From Omphiscola glabra (taxonomy: Eukaryota > Mollusca > Gastropoda > Lymnaeidae): 64,000 nt of DNA. This document shows positions 1 through 12,800 of this stretch, in pieces; within the stretch, counting starts at the first letter, position 1; each line of letters begins with the position of its first letter. Both the position numbers and the translations under genes were made by a program. The DNA is taken from NCBI GenBank assembly GCA_964017045.1, contig OZ024804.1, forward strand, positions 21,952,537 through 22,016,536, in the 5' to 3' direction. The notes beneath the pieces were generated by a model, which was not told where the DNA came from, did not search any database, and saw nothing but the letters and a program-made list of their open reading frames with translations.

Positions 1-490
1 CTAGATATCTTTATCACAGATGTTTTACAACACCAGGTGTTCATGTCATTAAAAATAGATAGGTTGTTTTTTATGACGATATCCATGTCTATATAAAGAT
101 TTTTAATGAGACTGGACTCATGTAATCAAAGATGATTTACCACACAAGCCTGGATATCTATATCTGAGATGTTTTACTAGAGTGGATATCTATATCTGAG
201 ATGTTTTACTAGAGTGGATATCTATATCTGAGATGTTTTAGGAGACTAAATATCGTTGTCATTATTATGGATCGATTTTATTTTTCTATGACTAGATATC
301 TATGTCTTTATCAAACATGTTTTACTGGACTAAATATCCATGTTTATATCAAAAATTTTCTGCAAGATTATGTAGCCATGTCTTTATCAAGCATGGTTTA
401 CAAGAGTTGATATACTTGTCTATATCAAACAAGTTTACTAGACTAGATATCCATGTCTATATCAAACATGTTTTATTAGACTAGATATCC
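1..490. repeat. Degenerate minisatellite, about 32-40 bp units
   Basis: Diverged tandem units built around the words gatatctatatc and atgttttact fill the start of the window and probably continue to its left. Copies near 160-240 are almost identical with a 32-bp period; the rest vary in length. The open frame at 302-484 is produced by the repeat and is not a gene. Confidence 0.8.
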
Positions 491-715
491 CATCTTTCAT
501 AGATCTGATTTTTAACTTATCAATTTCGAACATATATTATTTATGCTTACTGTGTCTAGTCACAATAATCTTGTTGAAAGCTTGCTTGCTTACTTCATTT
601 CTTCTCATTTCTAAGAGTTTTCTTCTTGTCTGCCATAATATTAGTCCCAACAAATCCACTACAAGAAGTAATCCATCCTGTATGTGTTTCAATAAGTCTT
701 AGTTAACAAAGGTAG

Positions 716-936
716 TTTTAAACACATTATGTTCATCGTAGTGTCATTGTGTTCATCTTAGTGTGCCATTGTGTTCATCCTAGTGTCATTGTGTTCATCC
801 TAGTGTCATTGTGTTCATCGTAATGTCATTGTGTTCATCGTAGTTTCATTGTGTTCATCATAGTTTCATTATATTCATCATAGTGTTCATCATGGTGTCA
901 TTGTGTTCATGTGTCACTGTGTACTGTGTAGTGTGT
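716..936. repeat. 20-bp minisatellite, about 10 copies
   Basis: The core agtgtcattgtgttcatc recurs about every 20 bp. Copies near 870-930 are shortened and more diverged, which suggests the array is decaying on its right side. The stretches 491-715 and 937-1427 are AT-rich with no feature I can support. Confidence 0.85.
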
Positions 937-1427
937 TCATGATGTATTTCAATAACAGAGTTAAAGAAAACTTCTGGGGATACTATATAAAGTCTTTTCA
1001 TTCAAGGTTTAATTTAAACTTTTCAGCTTTATGAAAATACTTTGTACCTGTACAGGGTTTTAAAACTGCATTCTGATATTTATTTATTTTTAACCTTGGT
1101 GTTTCTCTTAAAATATCGCTCACGTCTGCAATGGTTTGCAAGATAATATTGGATTTTCATTGATTTAAAGTACCAATTTTTTTAAAACTTTACATTACAA
1201 ATGCCCATGACATGTATCTGTCACTTTAATAAAACTTTAAAATATATTTATAATTAATATCTGATATGAAGATTAAAAATAACCTTGAAAACATTGTCTA
1301 CTTTATTCAATTGATTTGTGGATCAATGGCCAGATTCTCCACAGAGTAAGGAGGTTAGCGTGCCCAGGCCTTCCAAACCTCAGCGGCTCCAGACCCAGGC
1401 TTGCAAGTATTCTCTCTATCAATGTGA

Positions 1428-1608
1428 GAGGCACTGTTGTCCCAGGCACTGTTGTCCCAGGCACTGTTGTCCCAGGCATTGTTGTCCCAGGCACTGTTGT
1501 CCCAGGCATTGTTGTCCCAGGTACTGTTGTCCCAAGCACTGTTGTCCCAGGCACTGTTGTCCCAGGCACTGTTGTCCTAGGCACTGTTGTCCCAGGCACT
1601 GTTGCTTT
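1428..1608. repeat. 15-bp minisatellite, about 12 copies
   Basis: The unit gcactgttgtcccag repeats head to tail with a few substitutions (actg to attg, cag to cta). The period is a multiple of three and the unit has no stop codon in several frames, so open frames appear on both strands across it. These are by-products of the repeat. Confidence 0.93.
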
Positions 1609-1649
1609 ATACAGCCATTATTAACGCTATGTGGTTTTTTGGTTTGCTG

Positions 1650-2240
1650 TGCCCAGCACCCCCAATGGTCTTATCCGGGCCTGCTCATGTGCCCTATGTC
1701 CCATCCACATCTTCTGCCCAGCACCACCACTGGTCTTATCCGGCCCTGCTCAGGTGCCCTAGGTCCCATCCACATCTTCTGCCCAGCACCACCACTGGTC
1801 TTATCCGGCCCTGCTCATGTGCCATATGTCCCATCCACATCTTCTGCCCAGCACCACCACTGGTCTTACCCGGCCCTGCTCATGTGCCCTATGTCCCATC
1901 CACATCTTCTGCCCAGCACCACCACTGGTCTTATCCGGCCCTGCTCATGTGCCCTATGTCCCATCCACATCTTCTGCCCAGCACCACCACTGGTCTTATC
2001 CGGCCCTGCTCATGTGCCCTATGTCCCATCCACATCTTCTGCCCAGCACCACCACTGGTCTTACCCGGCCCTGCTCATGTGCCCTATGTCCCATCCACAT
2101 CTTCTGCCCAGCACCACCACTGGTCTTATCCGGCCCTGCTCAGGTGCCCTATGTCCCATCCACATCTTCTGCCCAGCACCACCACTGGTCTTATCCGACC
2201 CTGCTCAGGTGCCCTATGTCCCATCCACATCTTCAATCAA
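1650..2240. repeat. 65-bp minisatellite, about 9 copies, open in all forward frames
   Basis: Nearly identical units contain the words gcccagcaccaccactgg and ctgctcatgtgccctatg. The 65-bp period is not a multiple of three and the unit has no stop in any forward frame. Three overlapping forward frames therefore encode the same periodic peptide in shifted register. Unit-to-unit differences are few (catgtg/caggtg, ttatcc/ttaccc), so amplification looks recent. Confidence 0.95.
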
Positions 2241-2351
2241 GTCAGAACAACAAACAAGCCCTCCTAATATCCCAGCTAGAGGAAGTATTTCTTTAGAAAA
2301 ACAACTTTAGATTGATATTGAAGTATAGACATTAAAATATTGTAACTAAAT

Positions 2352-2836
2352 ACACAAGCATGCCAACTACACAATCACACAAGCTACAAGATCACGCCAG
2401 CTACGCAATTATATCTACTACACAATCAGCCAAATACACAATCATCAAAGGCACAAAATCATGCCAACTACAAAATCATGCCAAACACACAATCATGCCA
2501 ACCACACAATCATGACCACTGCACAATCATGTCAATACACAATCATGCCAAGTACACAATCATGCCAACTACAGAATCGTGCCAAGCACATATCCTGCCA
2601 ATTACACAATCATGCCAGCTACATAATCATACCTACTGCACTATCATGCTAACTAGACGGTCATGCTAACTACACAATCATGCCAACTACACAATCATAC
2701 CAACTACACAAGCATGCCAACTACACAACCATACCAACTACACAATCATGCCAACTACACAATCATACCAACTACACAATCATGCTAACTACACAATCAT
2801 GCTAATTAGACGGTCTTGCCAACCCACAAATATACA
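2352..2836. repeat. 17-bp minisatellite, about 28 copies
   Basis: The unit aactacacaatcatgcc recurs with many point variants (catacc, catgct). Edges are diverged and the centre is more uniform. No gene is supported here. Confidence 0.92.
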
Positions 2837-3074
2837 CAATGGTTCTTGCACAATCACCCCTCCCAACAGTTTAAGTCAGAGTTGCTACCACAGTACGTGC
2901 ATCAGGTGAAATAATAAAACAACATGACATAGTCAATGGATTGTTTAATATTACATGATAAATGAATACATGGCCAACAAGTCACCGAGTCAATACAAGT
3001 CATGAAATTGTGGGTAAAGGCATCAAACATCAAACAAACTCAAGAGTTTAACAAGGCAGATACGATGTTCAAAC

Positions 3075-3466
3075 AATGGACTACGATGAGTCGATTGTTT
3101 TGTCACGTGATAAGCGTAAGTACGAGTAAGACTTCCGGTAGGCTGTCTGCAACACACTAGTCACTCACAAATTTTTCTTCAAACAACTTTCTTCCTTTAA
3201 TCATAACTGAATTATAATTATTGTCACATTTAATGAATGTCATTTAAAGAAACGCGTGTATTCAAGAATATTTTGAAAAGTAAAATTTTTAATTAACACT
3301 GGGGAAGCGCTGATGGAGACAAACATTGTGCTTTAAAATTAATGATAATGGCAATGGCCGATCAGCTGTTATCTGTTGTTATGTGTTGTTATGTGTAGCA
3401 GAAAGCCTACCAATTGCTGGTACGTATCACGTGACAAAACAAGGAAGTGACTCATCGTAGTCCATT
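3075..3466. mobile_element. Non-autonomous element with long terminal inverted repeats
   Basis: The left end carries AATGGACTACGATGAGTC and the right end carries its exact reverse complement. The similarity continues inward through ttgttttgtcacgtgat on both sides, giving imperfect inverted repeats of about 45 bp around a core with no protein coding. I see no clear target-site duplication, so the superfamily is undetermined. It is a MITE or foldback-type element by structure only. Confidence 0.7.
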
Positions 3467-4047
3467 CACTTGTTTATAGCAGTAATCCTTGTAAGTAAGG
3501 ACACCAGAAATTTACGCGAAATAATTTGTTTGAAGGGAGCATTTAGGAAAGGATTATCAGTGGAGCAGCTTTTACTCAAACAAATTTACTTCGTACATAT
3601 TTCTGGCTACGTTGTTTATTATTCTGTTATGAAACTTTTTAAAGAAAAGAACATATATAAATACTTGTATGAATGATAGTGGTAGTATTTATGTAGCCGT
3701 TCTAGGATGGCGGTGAATCTTTAAAATGGTAGGCTAGTGGTGGTCATTTTGTGTAAAAAAAATTTGTGTATATGATTATTGTGGTCAAGGAAATAATTAT
3801 TGTATGATAATGGTGGTTCTTCTGTGACACGATCACGGTCTGCATTTTATAAGTTGTATGATAGTGGTGGTGATTGTAATTGTATGATATTTGTGGCCAA
3901 TGTAGTTGATTTATTGGTGATCGTTAGAAATTTGTTTATAGTGTTAAAGTTAAGAAGACACTAAACGCATGAAATTGCAGACACCCTTTAGCTACCGTAC
4001 TGCTTCCTCCCCATTAGTGACAGTGGTTCATTTTGTCCATTGTTTCT
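3467..4047. other. No gene recognised; diverged gtatgatagtggtgg motifs
   Basis: AT-rich sequence. Between about 3660 and 3900 the words tgtatgata and gtggtgg recur irregularly, which looks like a badly decayed tandem repeat. The 68-codon open frame at 3470-3676 has no recognisable domain and no supporting splice context. Confidence 0.4.
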
Positions 4048-4302
4048 GTTCCTAGAGAGAGGGAGCGAGAAAGATAGGTATAGAAAGCGAGAAAGAGAGG
4101 CAGAGAGAGAGAGAGAGAAAGAAAAAGAAGCGAGAGAGAGAGAGCGAGAAAGAAAGAGAGAGAAATAGAGAGAGATACATATAAAGAGAACAAAGAGAAA
4201 AAGAGAGAAAGAGAAAGAGAGACAGAGAAATGAAGAGGGACAGTGAGAGAGAGAAAAAGAGAAAGGAGAGAGAAAGAGCGTGAGAAAGAGAGAGCGATGT
4301 TT
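4048..4302. repeat. GA-rich purine tract
   Basis: About 255 bp of almost pure purine on the plus strand, mainly gagaga and gaaaga words. Such homopurine tracts can form triplex DNA; that is a general property, not shown here. 4303-4579 is AT-rich with no feature. Confidence 0.9.
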
Positions 4303-4579
4303 GTGTTTGTAAACTTAATGCACTGGCGCCCTTAGAATGTTAAACCATTTGTATCTGTGACATTTCACATAACTTTTTGAAACTTTGTGTTTGTTTCCTG
4401 TGCATGAACCTTCCACTTCAAAATAATTCAAAACATAAAAATCTTAATGATGAATTCACAAGTTAACATTTCTTGTTTGTCTTCTGTAAACAAATAAGTC
4501 AAAGTTCAAAGTTCACATATCAAGAAGTAACACACACAAAATGTATAAATGTAGCAATAATAATAATAATAAATTCACA

Positions 4580-4956
4580 TAGTCAGTGGGACACTACCGA
4601 TTGGTGGCCTTGTTAGGGGGCACTGCAACATGGTTAACTAGAGGAGCACAGCCACTTGGTAACCCAGTTGTATGGGCGCTGCTACTTGGTGACCTAGTCA
4701 GAGGGACACTTCAACTTGATGACCTTTTTAGAGGGACACTGCTACTTGGTTACCAAGTTAGAGGGAAACTGCTACTCAGTGATCTCGTCAGAGGGGCACT
4801 TCCATTTGTTAACCTAGTTTGGTGGAACACTACCAATCAGTAGCCTTGTTAGAGTGGACACTACCACCTGATGGCCTAGTTAGAGTGGACACTACCACCT
4901 GATGGCCTAGTTAGAGTGGACACTACCACCTGATGGCCTAGTTAGAGTGGACACCA
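4580..4956. repeat. Minisatellite, 31-39 bp units
   Basis: Diverged units with the words gacctagttagaggg and cactgctacttgg lead into three near-identical 31-bp copies at about 4844-4955 (core gttagagtggacactacc). The open frame at 4586-4843 follows the repeat and is not a gene. Confidence 0.85.
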
Positions 4957-6069
4957 CCCGTGGCAAGGTGACAATTAATCATTCCATATTTACAAAACTA
5001 CTGATGAAGCACGTGATGTATAAAACGAATGTCAAGAATACATATTGTACAAACTATATACAAAATAACATCATCGCACTAAATGGTGATCTACGGAATA
5101 AACAAACAACACAGGTTCAGGGGAGGGATGGAGGAATGGGTGAAATGGAGAGCTGCTAAATTTCAATTTGTTCAAAACACTTCACCAAAGGAACGTGAAC
5201 ATCCGTGCAGAATAATGAACCCCCCCAAAAAGTTCATCTTGCACATCGTTGGACTGACGTGTTGATCAAGTTTAATTAGAATGAAGCCCCAAGCCAGGAA
5301 AACGCAATTATATATGATGTACCAAGGTGATCTGTATCTTAACTTAATTGGATTTAAATATGTAAAGGGTATGATCTTTGCACACACAATTTTTTTTAGA
5401 AATGGGAAGAACCTTAATTATAAAAAAATTTGATCAAATTAGTGAATATTTTATTTTAAATAGTGTACAAATTGAAAACTTTCAACGAAAGTTACGTCTA
5501 ATTCATCTCTTGATGTCGGACTACAAGTAGAGATTTTACATAAGCGAGAAGACGGGGCTAAAGTGAATGTTCAGTTGAAATTATTTGTGTTAACTAATAC
5601 AACATATTCCTTTCAATTATTTTAATATAAACTTTTTTTTTTCATTTCATGAACCACGTGACAAACGTTCGACACACCTCTTTAATTTCAAGTACTTTTC
5701 AGGAAATTTGAAAAATTGTTCATCCCTTTAAATTATTGAAGACGATGAAAGATTTTTCTGAAAGCAATGGTGTTTTTGTGGTGTTTTTGTGGTGTTTTTC
5801 TTGTTGTTTTTTTGCGTAGCCAACAGCAGCGTTTTTAATGTGTATTTTTGTAAAGACCTTATTTAATTTTTTTCACAATCGGCGGTTTTCAGTAGTTTGG
5901 AATTTAATTAAAAATAATATCAAACATAAAACAAAATTAAGCGGGTTTTTTAAACGAAAATATATTGGTTCAGAGTTTCAGAATTAGTTACAAAATGCGT
6001 GCAATGACGTCAGCAAACATATTTTTTTTTTTTATTTCTTCATCTAACTTATAGGACAAGCAGCGCACC
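4957..6069. other. Intergenic, no gene recognised
   Basis: AT-rich sequence with poly-T runs. A short duplication of gtgtttttgtg lies near 5770. None of the small open frames has a recognisable domain. It lies downstream of the 3' end of the minus-strand Kunitz gene. Confidence 0.5.
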
Positions 6070-6075
6070 TTTATT
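6070..6075 (-). promoter_or_regulatory. Candidate polyadenylation signal AATAAA
   Basis: Minus-strand AATAAA lies about 130 bp past the stop codon of the Kunitz gene's last exon. The spacing is plausible for a 3' UTR. AATAAA is common by chance in DNA this AT-rich, so this rests on position. Confidence 0.45.
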
Positions 6076-6204
6076 ATTTTTTTAATTTTTGTAACTCGGT
6101 GTCGGACAGAATGACACCAAGTGTGACGGCTCCCTGGGGTGGTGCAGCCAATGAAAAGAGGAAAACAAAAGCAAAGCACGTTATGTGGATTGGCATTAAC
6201 CGTT

Positions 6205-6888
6205 TTATCCATGAATCACCTTCTGGTTCTCCACGTGTTTCAAAATGTCAAACAATCTCACTTTGTCGTAGTACAGGTCGTCGGGCGCCTCGGTTCTTGT
6301 GGCTTGATTTTTTCTCAACCTGGAACTCTTTGTTTGGTTTCTCCTCCCGGAACTCTGGCGACCGGAGAATTTTCCGTCCATCAACCAAATCGGACTTTTC
6401 TCCGGAAGATTTCCGGACGCCCACTGGTAACTCGTCTGCGTACCTTTCATCTCGGCGTAGTTCCTAGCCTCGTTAGCGGCAGTACCCGCAATGGACGTGT
6501 GTCCAGAGTGAGGTGACACACTTTCCACCGATGGATGATGCTTCCGATTCTTTCCCCCTTTCCCATTCTTCTTGGACTTAATTTTCTTGACTTTCTGGTT
6601 TTTCCTTTTTTTCTGTTTTTTAAGTTTCTTTTTCTTTTCAAGTCTATGGCTTTTTTTCCCGACGCTCTTAACGTTTTGAACGGACTCCGGCTCCGCGTCG
6701 GCGCCTCCCAGCTCCAGCATAGCTCTCCGCCTGTCGTCCAGCTCAAGAACCTCCGGAGCTCTGGCCGGGGCCGTCATGAACGTCGGCTCTCTCATGTTGA
6801 TGATCTCCTCATCAATGATGTTGTCCATCTCACTGTTGGAGATGTAGGGGGCACTTCTGTCATCGTGTCCAGCTGTGATCTCTCTGGC
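6205..6888 (-). CDS. Kunitz gene, last exon: acidic linker, lysine-rich tract, C-terminus
   Basis: The acceptor (tttgaaacag) is followed by a phase-0 frame of 227 codons ending in a stop at 6205-6207. The first 70 residues are rich in Asp, Glu, Arg and Ala. Exon residues 78-116 are dominated by Lys ([14 protein letters not shown] and similar). The end is rich in Ser, Gly and Asn and closes with a short charged segment ([14 protein letters not shown]). There are no cysteines, so the tail is probably disordered and outside the Kunitz fold. The open frame extends upstream of the acceptor to 7050, but that part reads as intron and keeps no domain. Plus-strand frames over the same bases are shadows. 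Confidence 0.82.
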   Translation of the reverse strand, partial: AREITAGHDDRSAPYISNSEMDNIIDEEIINMREPTFMTAPARAPEVLELDDRRRAMLELGGADAEPESVQNVKSVGKKSHRLEKKKKLKKQKKRKNQKVKKIKSKKNGKGGKNRKHHPSVESVSPHSGHTSIAGTAANEARNYAEMKGTQTSYQWASGNLPEKSPIWLMDGKFSGRQSSGRRNQTKSSRLRKNQATRTEAPDDLYYDKVRLFDILKHVENQKVIHG

Positions 6889-9800
6889 CTGTTTCAAATC
6901 AAAGACAAAGTTGGCGCTAATGATAAGGGGAAACAACAAATAGCGAGAAACATTTAATTGTATGCAGGAACCAAAAAAAATTAAAATAAGCGAAACAAAG
7001 AATGGGAAAACCTGAAAAAGGACGCAAAATAACAAAGAACGTGTCGGCAAGAAACCTTCTTCAGCGAACAGACAACAGTAAAGTATAAATGTATACTAAA
7101 ATATAAACAGCTGCAATACTCTCAGATGGCATATGCCACTAAATGTTTATTTAATTTAAATTTTATTTCGTTGGCCGGCCCTATCCAACCCAACATAAAT
7201 TTTGTTGCAACTCTTTAAAGATGTTAACATAGTATAGTTTGCGTCATTAATTAAAACCTGTGTTTGCCTCCTTTTTGTCCACAACAAGTTATGGGGCAGG
7301 ACCACCCCTGACGATAGATAACAATAATATTGACGATACCTATATCACAAGTTGTGATACGTTATGTGCATTAGGAAATGGCGTCTGCGAGTCGTCGAGC
7401 AAAAAAATTTTGTATGCCCTCCTCAAAGCTAACCCCCACTCAAGTCCGAAGAGTCCCCTAAGTATTGGGCCACGAAGCGGCCCGTTGGAGATATCCTCCT
7501 GCTAGGACAGCCCCCCGACCCTAACTTCATTCATAGGGGCCATCTCATCCTAACGTCATCCGGTCGGTTGGTGACGTATAGGGGAAGCATCGGATGCCCT
7601 CTATAAGGGTTTTCTTCTCTGTGTTTCTACACTAGCAAATAGTTCAGAAATTAGCTGGGACGGGACTGTTGCCTAGGAGCAACCTCCTCGGTGGGTGTGT
7701 GCAAATAATCATTAGCATGAGACTGCCACTACCCCCGTCATGCCTCATATCCGTCAGCGGCAACATAGTAATCATGATCCCCAACCTGTTTCTACTGTTA
7801 TTTCAACTGCAGATACGTCCACAGCTGGCAGTACCAGTGTAGCTGCTAAAATTTTCTGCAGATACCATGCATGCCCTTTGCCTGCCAACTCAGGCCCACG
7901 TAATGGTGTTATGTTCCCCGGGTAGCGCTAGGGGGGTCGGTGGCAGCGCCTCTTCAAGTCGGATGGCCACTGCAGACATGCCGACCAGAGTCCCGGGGTT
8001 GGTGTCACCTTGTCATATTATTGCCTATGACTTATCACATCATTTGTTACTTTCTCACAAATCCGTCGACTTATCACACACTATACTTACATTATCTTTA
8101 TCGGCGCCCATACATTTGGCCTCGCACTCCTCAGCGGTTCTAAAGTTGTTTTGATTGCCACCACATCCGCTGAAAACATATACATATAAGCGTCAGTTAA
8201 ATTGATAATGTTACAAGACATAAAGACATAAGCGGGAGTTTTCTCATCCGTTCAAAGCGGAAGTTTTCTCATCCGTTCAAAGCGGGAGTTTTCTCATCCG
8301 TTCAAAGCGGGAGTTTTCTCATCCGTTCAAAGTGGGAGTTTTCTCATCCGTTCAAAGCGGGAGTTTTCTCATCCGTTCAAAGCGGGAGTTTTCTCATCCG
8401 TTCAAAGCGGGAGTTTTCTCATCCGTTCAAAGCGGGAGTTTTCTCATCCGTTCAAAGCAGGAGTTTTCTCATCCGTTCATCTGCATGTTATGATTGGATA
8501 CTCTTTAAATATTTCCAGTAAAGTTATCACACAGTCAACAGTCAAAATCTTCAATATATTAATTGCTTTTTTAAATTAAAAAAAAAAAATTCTGTTGTGT
8601 TACTAAACTGTTCCAACTTGCCTTTTAATTCCACCATGTCCCACCCCCCCTCCCCAGGTAAACATACTATCCATTGCCAATTAATGACCACTCACCTGTA
8701 AGTAAACCAACTGCACGCCCCCATGTGCACATTGAAGTACCAGCGCATGAACTGGGCACCACATTTACCAGGCACAGGAGCTTGTCGACAAATCTTGGAT
8801 TTCACTGGTGGGGAAAATAGTTTGGAGGAGGGGGTGAGTAAACAAAAATAATGCAATCGTTCGTTATAAAACTTGGCTTTGTTAAATCCTTTATTAAATT
8901 ATCTTTGCTTTCGTTGCTGTGCTTAGGGCAAAAATCTTCGGACGGCTAATCGACCCACGTCTCGCCATTCTATCGAACTGGAAATTGGCACGTAGACTCG
9001 TTACCGATGAGAACACATTCTTTTAAATTTCCTTAACTTTCCCCGTGATGTGGTGCTGACGAAAATACAACAACAACAAAATATTAAAACCCAAAACAAA
9101 TTATTGGAACAATACTGAAACAAAATCACGTTCATGAAAGTTTTAAAACCTACCAACATTATGACATTCGTGAGAATAGTTCAACCTACCAACAATATGG
9201 CGTTCATGAACACAGACTGGGAACTTCATAGGAGAAGGAAATTGAATGGTTTGCAGAGCACAGACTTTCTTAGCTGGGCAGATTCGTTTGTAGGCCTGAT
9301 GGAAAGACATGCATAGAAGAAACATATTGTGAGTCAAGTATGCATGTAATAATATATATATATTTACATAATATTATGTTTTGAGCAAGAATGTATAAAT
9401 GGGTCATTGGAGATATTTTTATAAATGGGTGATTGGAGATATTTGTATATATGGGTGATTGGAGATATTTGTATATATGGGTGATTGGAGATATTTGTAT
9501 ATATGGGTGATTGGAGATATTTGTATATATGGGTGATTGGAGATATTTGTATAAATGTGTGATTAATATACAGTGCTTTTAAAATTTGTATATGACATTG
9601 AGCCCAGTGGGAAATTTTGAATTGAAAAAAAAAGGGGGGGGGGAACATTTCCAATAGCAAAGACGCAGTATATTTGTTTATCTTTAAAAATGTGACATTT
9701 TAAAAAATCTGAACAACAAACAACCAAATATGTTGCTCGCAGGTGGACAGAATTTATGGCCATCAGATGTATAACAGAGTCCTTTGACGGAAGAGACGTT

Positions 9801-12800
9801 GTTACAAGGTCCAAAACTAGTTGTTTTTTTTGTAGTTCTTCCAAGTTGAACATTTTAAAAACATGCCCCCCCCCCTTTTTTTGGCAAGGTGGCTAACCGG
9901 CTGGCTGTTCATTTAGATCCGGAAGTGGGTCATGTTTTGTCTGCATTTGATGTTGAACAAGAATGGTCCAGCTGGGATTGCTACGGTATTGTCATTGTTT
10001 TTCGGAATTATGGGCTACTGTTGAGTGTGACCCGGGGCCGTTTCGAGGCACGAGTATTCTTTGATCAACCATGAAATGAACAGCGTGTGGATGTTAAAAG
10101 TATAGGTAACTTGTGGGCATACCATGTCATAACAATGTGTTGACGTACTGAAACTTGACAACTTGTGGACGTACCATGTCATGTTAACGTGTGGACGTAC
10201 CATCCCATGGCATCTAGTAGATGTACCTCCCCCCCCATTCAACCTGTGGAATTACCATTCCACGTCAACATGTGGACGTACCAACATATGGTAGTTTGTG
10301 GACGTACACATGCATGACAACTTGTGGACGTACAAATTCATGACAATTTGTGAACGTACAAATTCATGACAACTTGCGGACGTACCATGTCATGTTAACG
10401 TGTGGAAGTACCATCCCATGTCATCTTGTAGGTGTACCCTCCAATGTCAACCTGTGGACTTACTATTCCACGTCAACTTATGGACGTATCAACATATGGC
10501 AAATTGTGGACGTACACATTCATGAAAACTTGTGGACGTGCCATTTTATGCATGTTAACTTGTAGACGTACAAGGTTATGCATGTTAACTTGTGGACGTA
10601 CCATGTTATGCATGTTAACTTGTGGACGTACCATGTTATGCATGTTAACTTGTGGACGTACCATGTTATGCATGTTAACTAGTGGACGTACCATTTTATG
10701 CATGTTAACTTGTGGACGTACCATGTTATGCATGTTAACTTGTGGACGTACCATGTTATGCATGTTAACTTGTGGACGTACCATGTTATGCATGTTAACT
10801 TGTGGACGTACCATGTTATGCATGTTAACTTGTGGACGTACCATGTTATGCATGTTAACTTGTGGACGTACCATGTTATGCATGTTAACTTGTGGACGTA
10901 CCATGTTATGCATGTTAACTAGTGTACGTACTATGTTATGCATGTTAACTTGTGGACGTACCATGTTATGCATGTTAACTTGTGGACGTACCATGTTATG
11001 CATGTTACTTAGTGGACGTACCATGTTATGCATGTTAACTTGTGTAAACTTCTAGGTTTACCATACAATGATAACTTGCTGACGTACCATCATCATTAAA
11101 ACTAGCCGTCAATACAATCAAAGTGTAAAGAATTAAAACTTTTCATCATGGGTCGTACAAAAGTATATAGAGGGTTGGTCTTACGCTGACTTCCCTTGCC
11201 ACGATCTAACGAACGATCTAACAGACGATCTAACGAACGATCTAACAAACGATCTAACAAACGATCTAACAAACGATCTAACAAACGATCTAACAAACGA
11301 TCTAACAAATGATCTAACAAACGATCTAACAAACGATCTAACGAACGATCTAACAAATGATCTAACAAACGATCAAACAAATGATCTAACAGACGATCTA
11401 ACAAATGATCTAACAAAACTTATCTAACAAACGATCTAACAAATGATCTAACAAACGATCTAACAAACGATCTAACGAACGATCTAACAAACGATCTAAC
11501 GAACGATCTAACGAACGATCTAACAAATGATCTAACAAACTATATAACAAATGATCTAACAAACGATCTAACAAATGATCTAACAAACGATCTAACAAAT
11601 GATCTAACAAACGATCTAACAAACGATCTAACAAATTATCTAACAAATGATCTAACGAACGATCTAACAAATGATCTAACAAACGATCTAACAAACGATC
11701 TAACAAATGATCTAAAAACGATCTAACAAACGATCTAACAGACGATCCAACAAATGATCTAACAGACGATCTAACAAACGATCTAACAAATGATCTAACA
11801 GACGATCTAACGAACGATCTAAGAGACGATCTAAAAAATGATCTAACAAACGATCTAACAAATGATCTAACAAATGATCTAACGAACGATCTAACAAATG
11901 ATCTAACAAACGATCTAACGCACGATCTAACAAATGATCTAAAAACGATCTAACAAACGATCTAACAGACGATCTAACAGACGATCTAACAAACGATCTA
12001 ACGGACGATCTAAAAAATGATCTAACGAACGATCTAACAAACGATCTAACAAACGATCTAACGAACGATCTAACAAATGATCTAATAAACGATCTAACAA
12101 ACGATCTAACAGACGATCTAACGAACGATCTAACAGACGATCTAATACGATCTAACAAACGATCTAACAAATGATCGAACAGACGATCTAACGAACGATC
12201 TAACAGACGATCTAACTTACGATCTAACAAACGATCTAACAAATGATCTAACAAACGATCTAACAGACGATCTAACAGACGATCTAACAAACGATCTAAC
12301 AAATTATCTAACAAATGATCTAACAAATGACCTAACAGACGATCTAACAGACGATCTAACAGACGATCTAGCAGACGATTTAGCAGACGATCTAGCAGAC
12401 GATCTAACAAACGATCTAACAAACGATCTAACAAATGATCTAACGAACGATCTAACAAACGATCTAACAAATGATCTAACAGACGATCTAACAAACTATA
12501 TAACAAACGATCTAACAAATGATCTAACAAATGATCTAACAGACGATCTACAAATGATCTAACAAACGATGTAACAAACGATCAAACAAATGATCTAACA
12601 AATGATCTAACAAACGATCTAACAAATGATCTAACAAATGATCTAACAGACGATCTAACAAATGATCTAACAAACGATCTAACAAATGATCTAACAAATG
12701 ATCTAACGAACGATCTAACAGACGATCTAACAGACAATCTAGCAGACGATCTAACAAACGATCTAACAAACGATCTAACAAACGATCTAACAAACGATCT

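Noticed and set aside
6099..6957. Plus-strand frames at 6099-6516 and 6535-6957
   Set aside because: They are shadows of the minus-strand last exon, which has the better splice and domain context.
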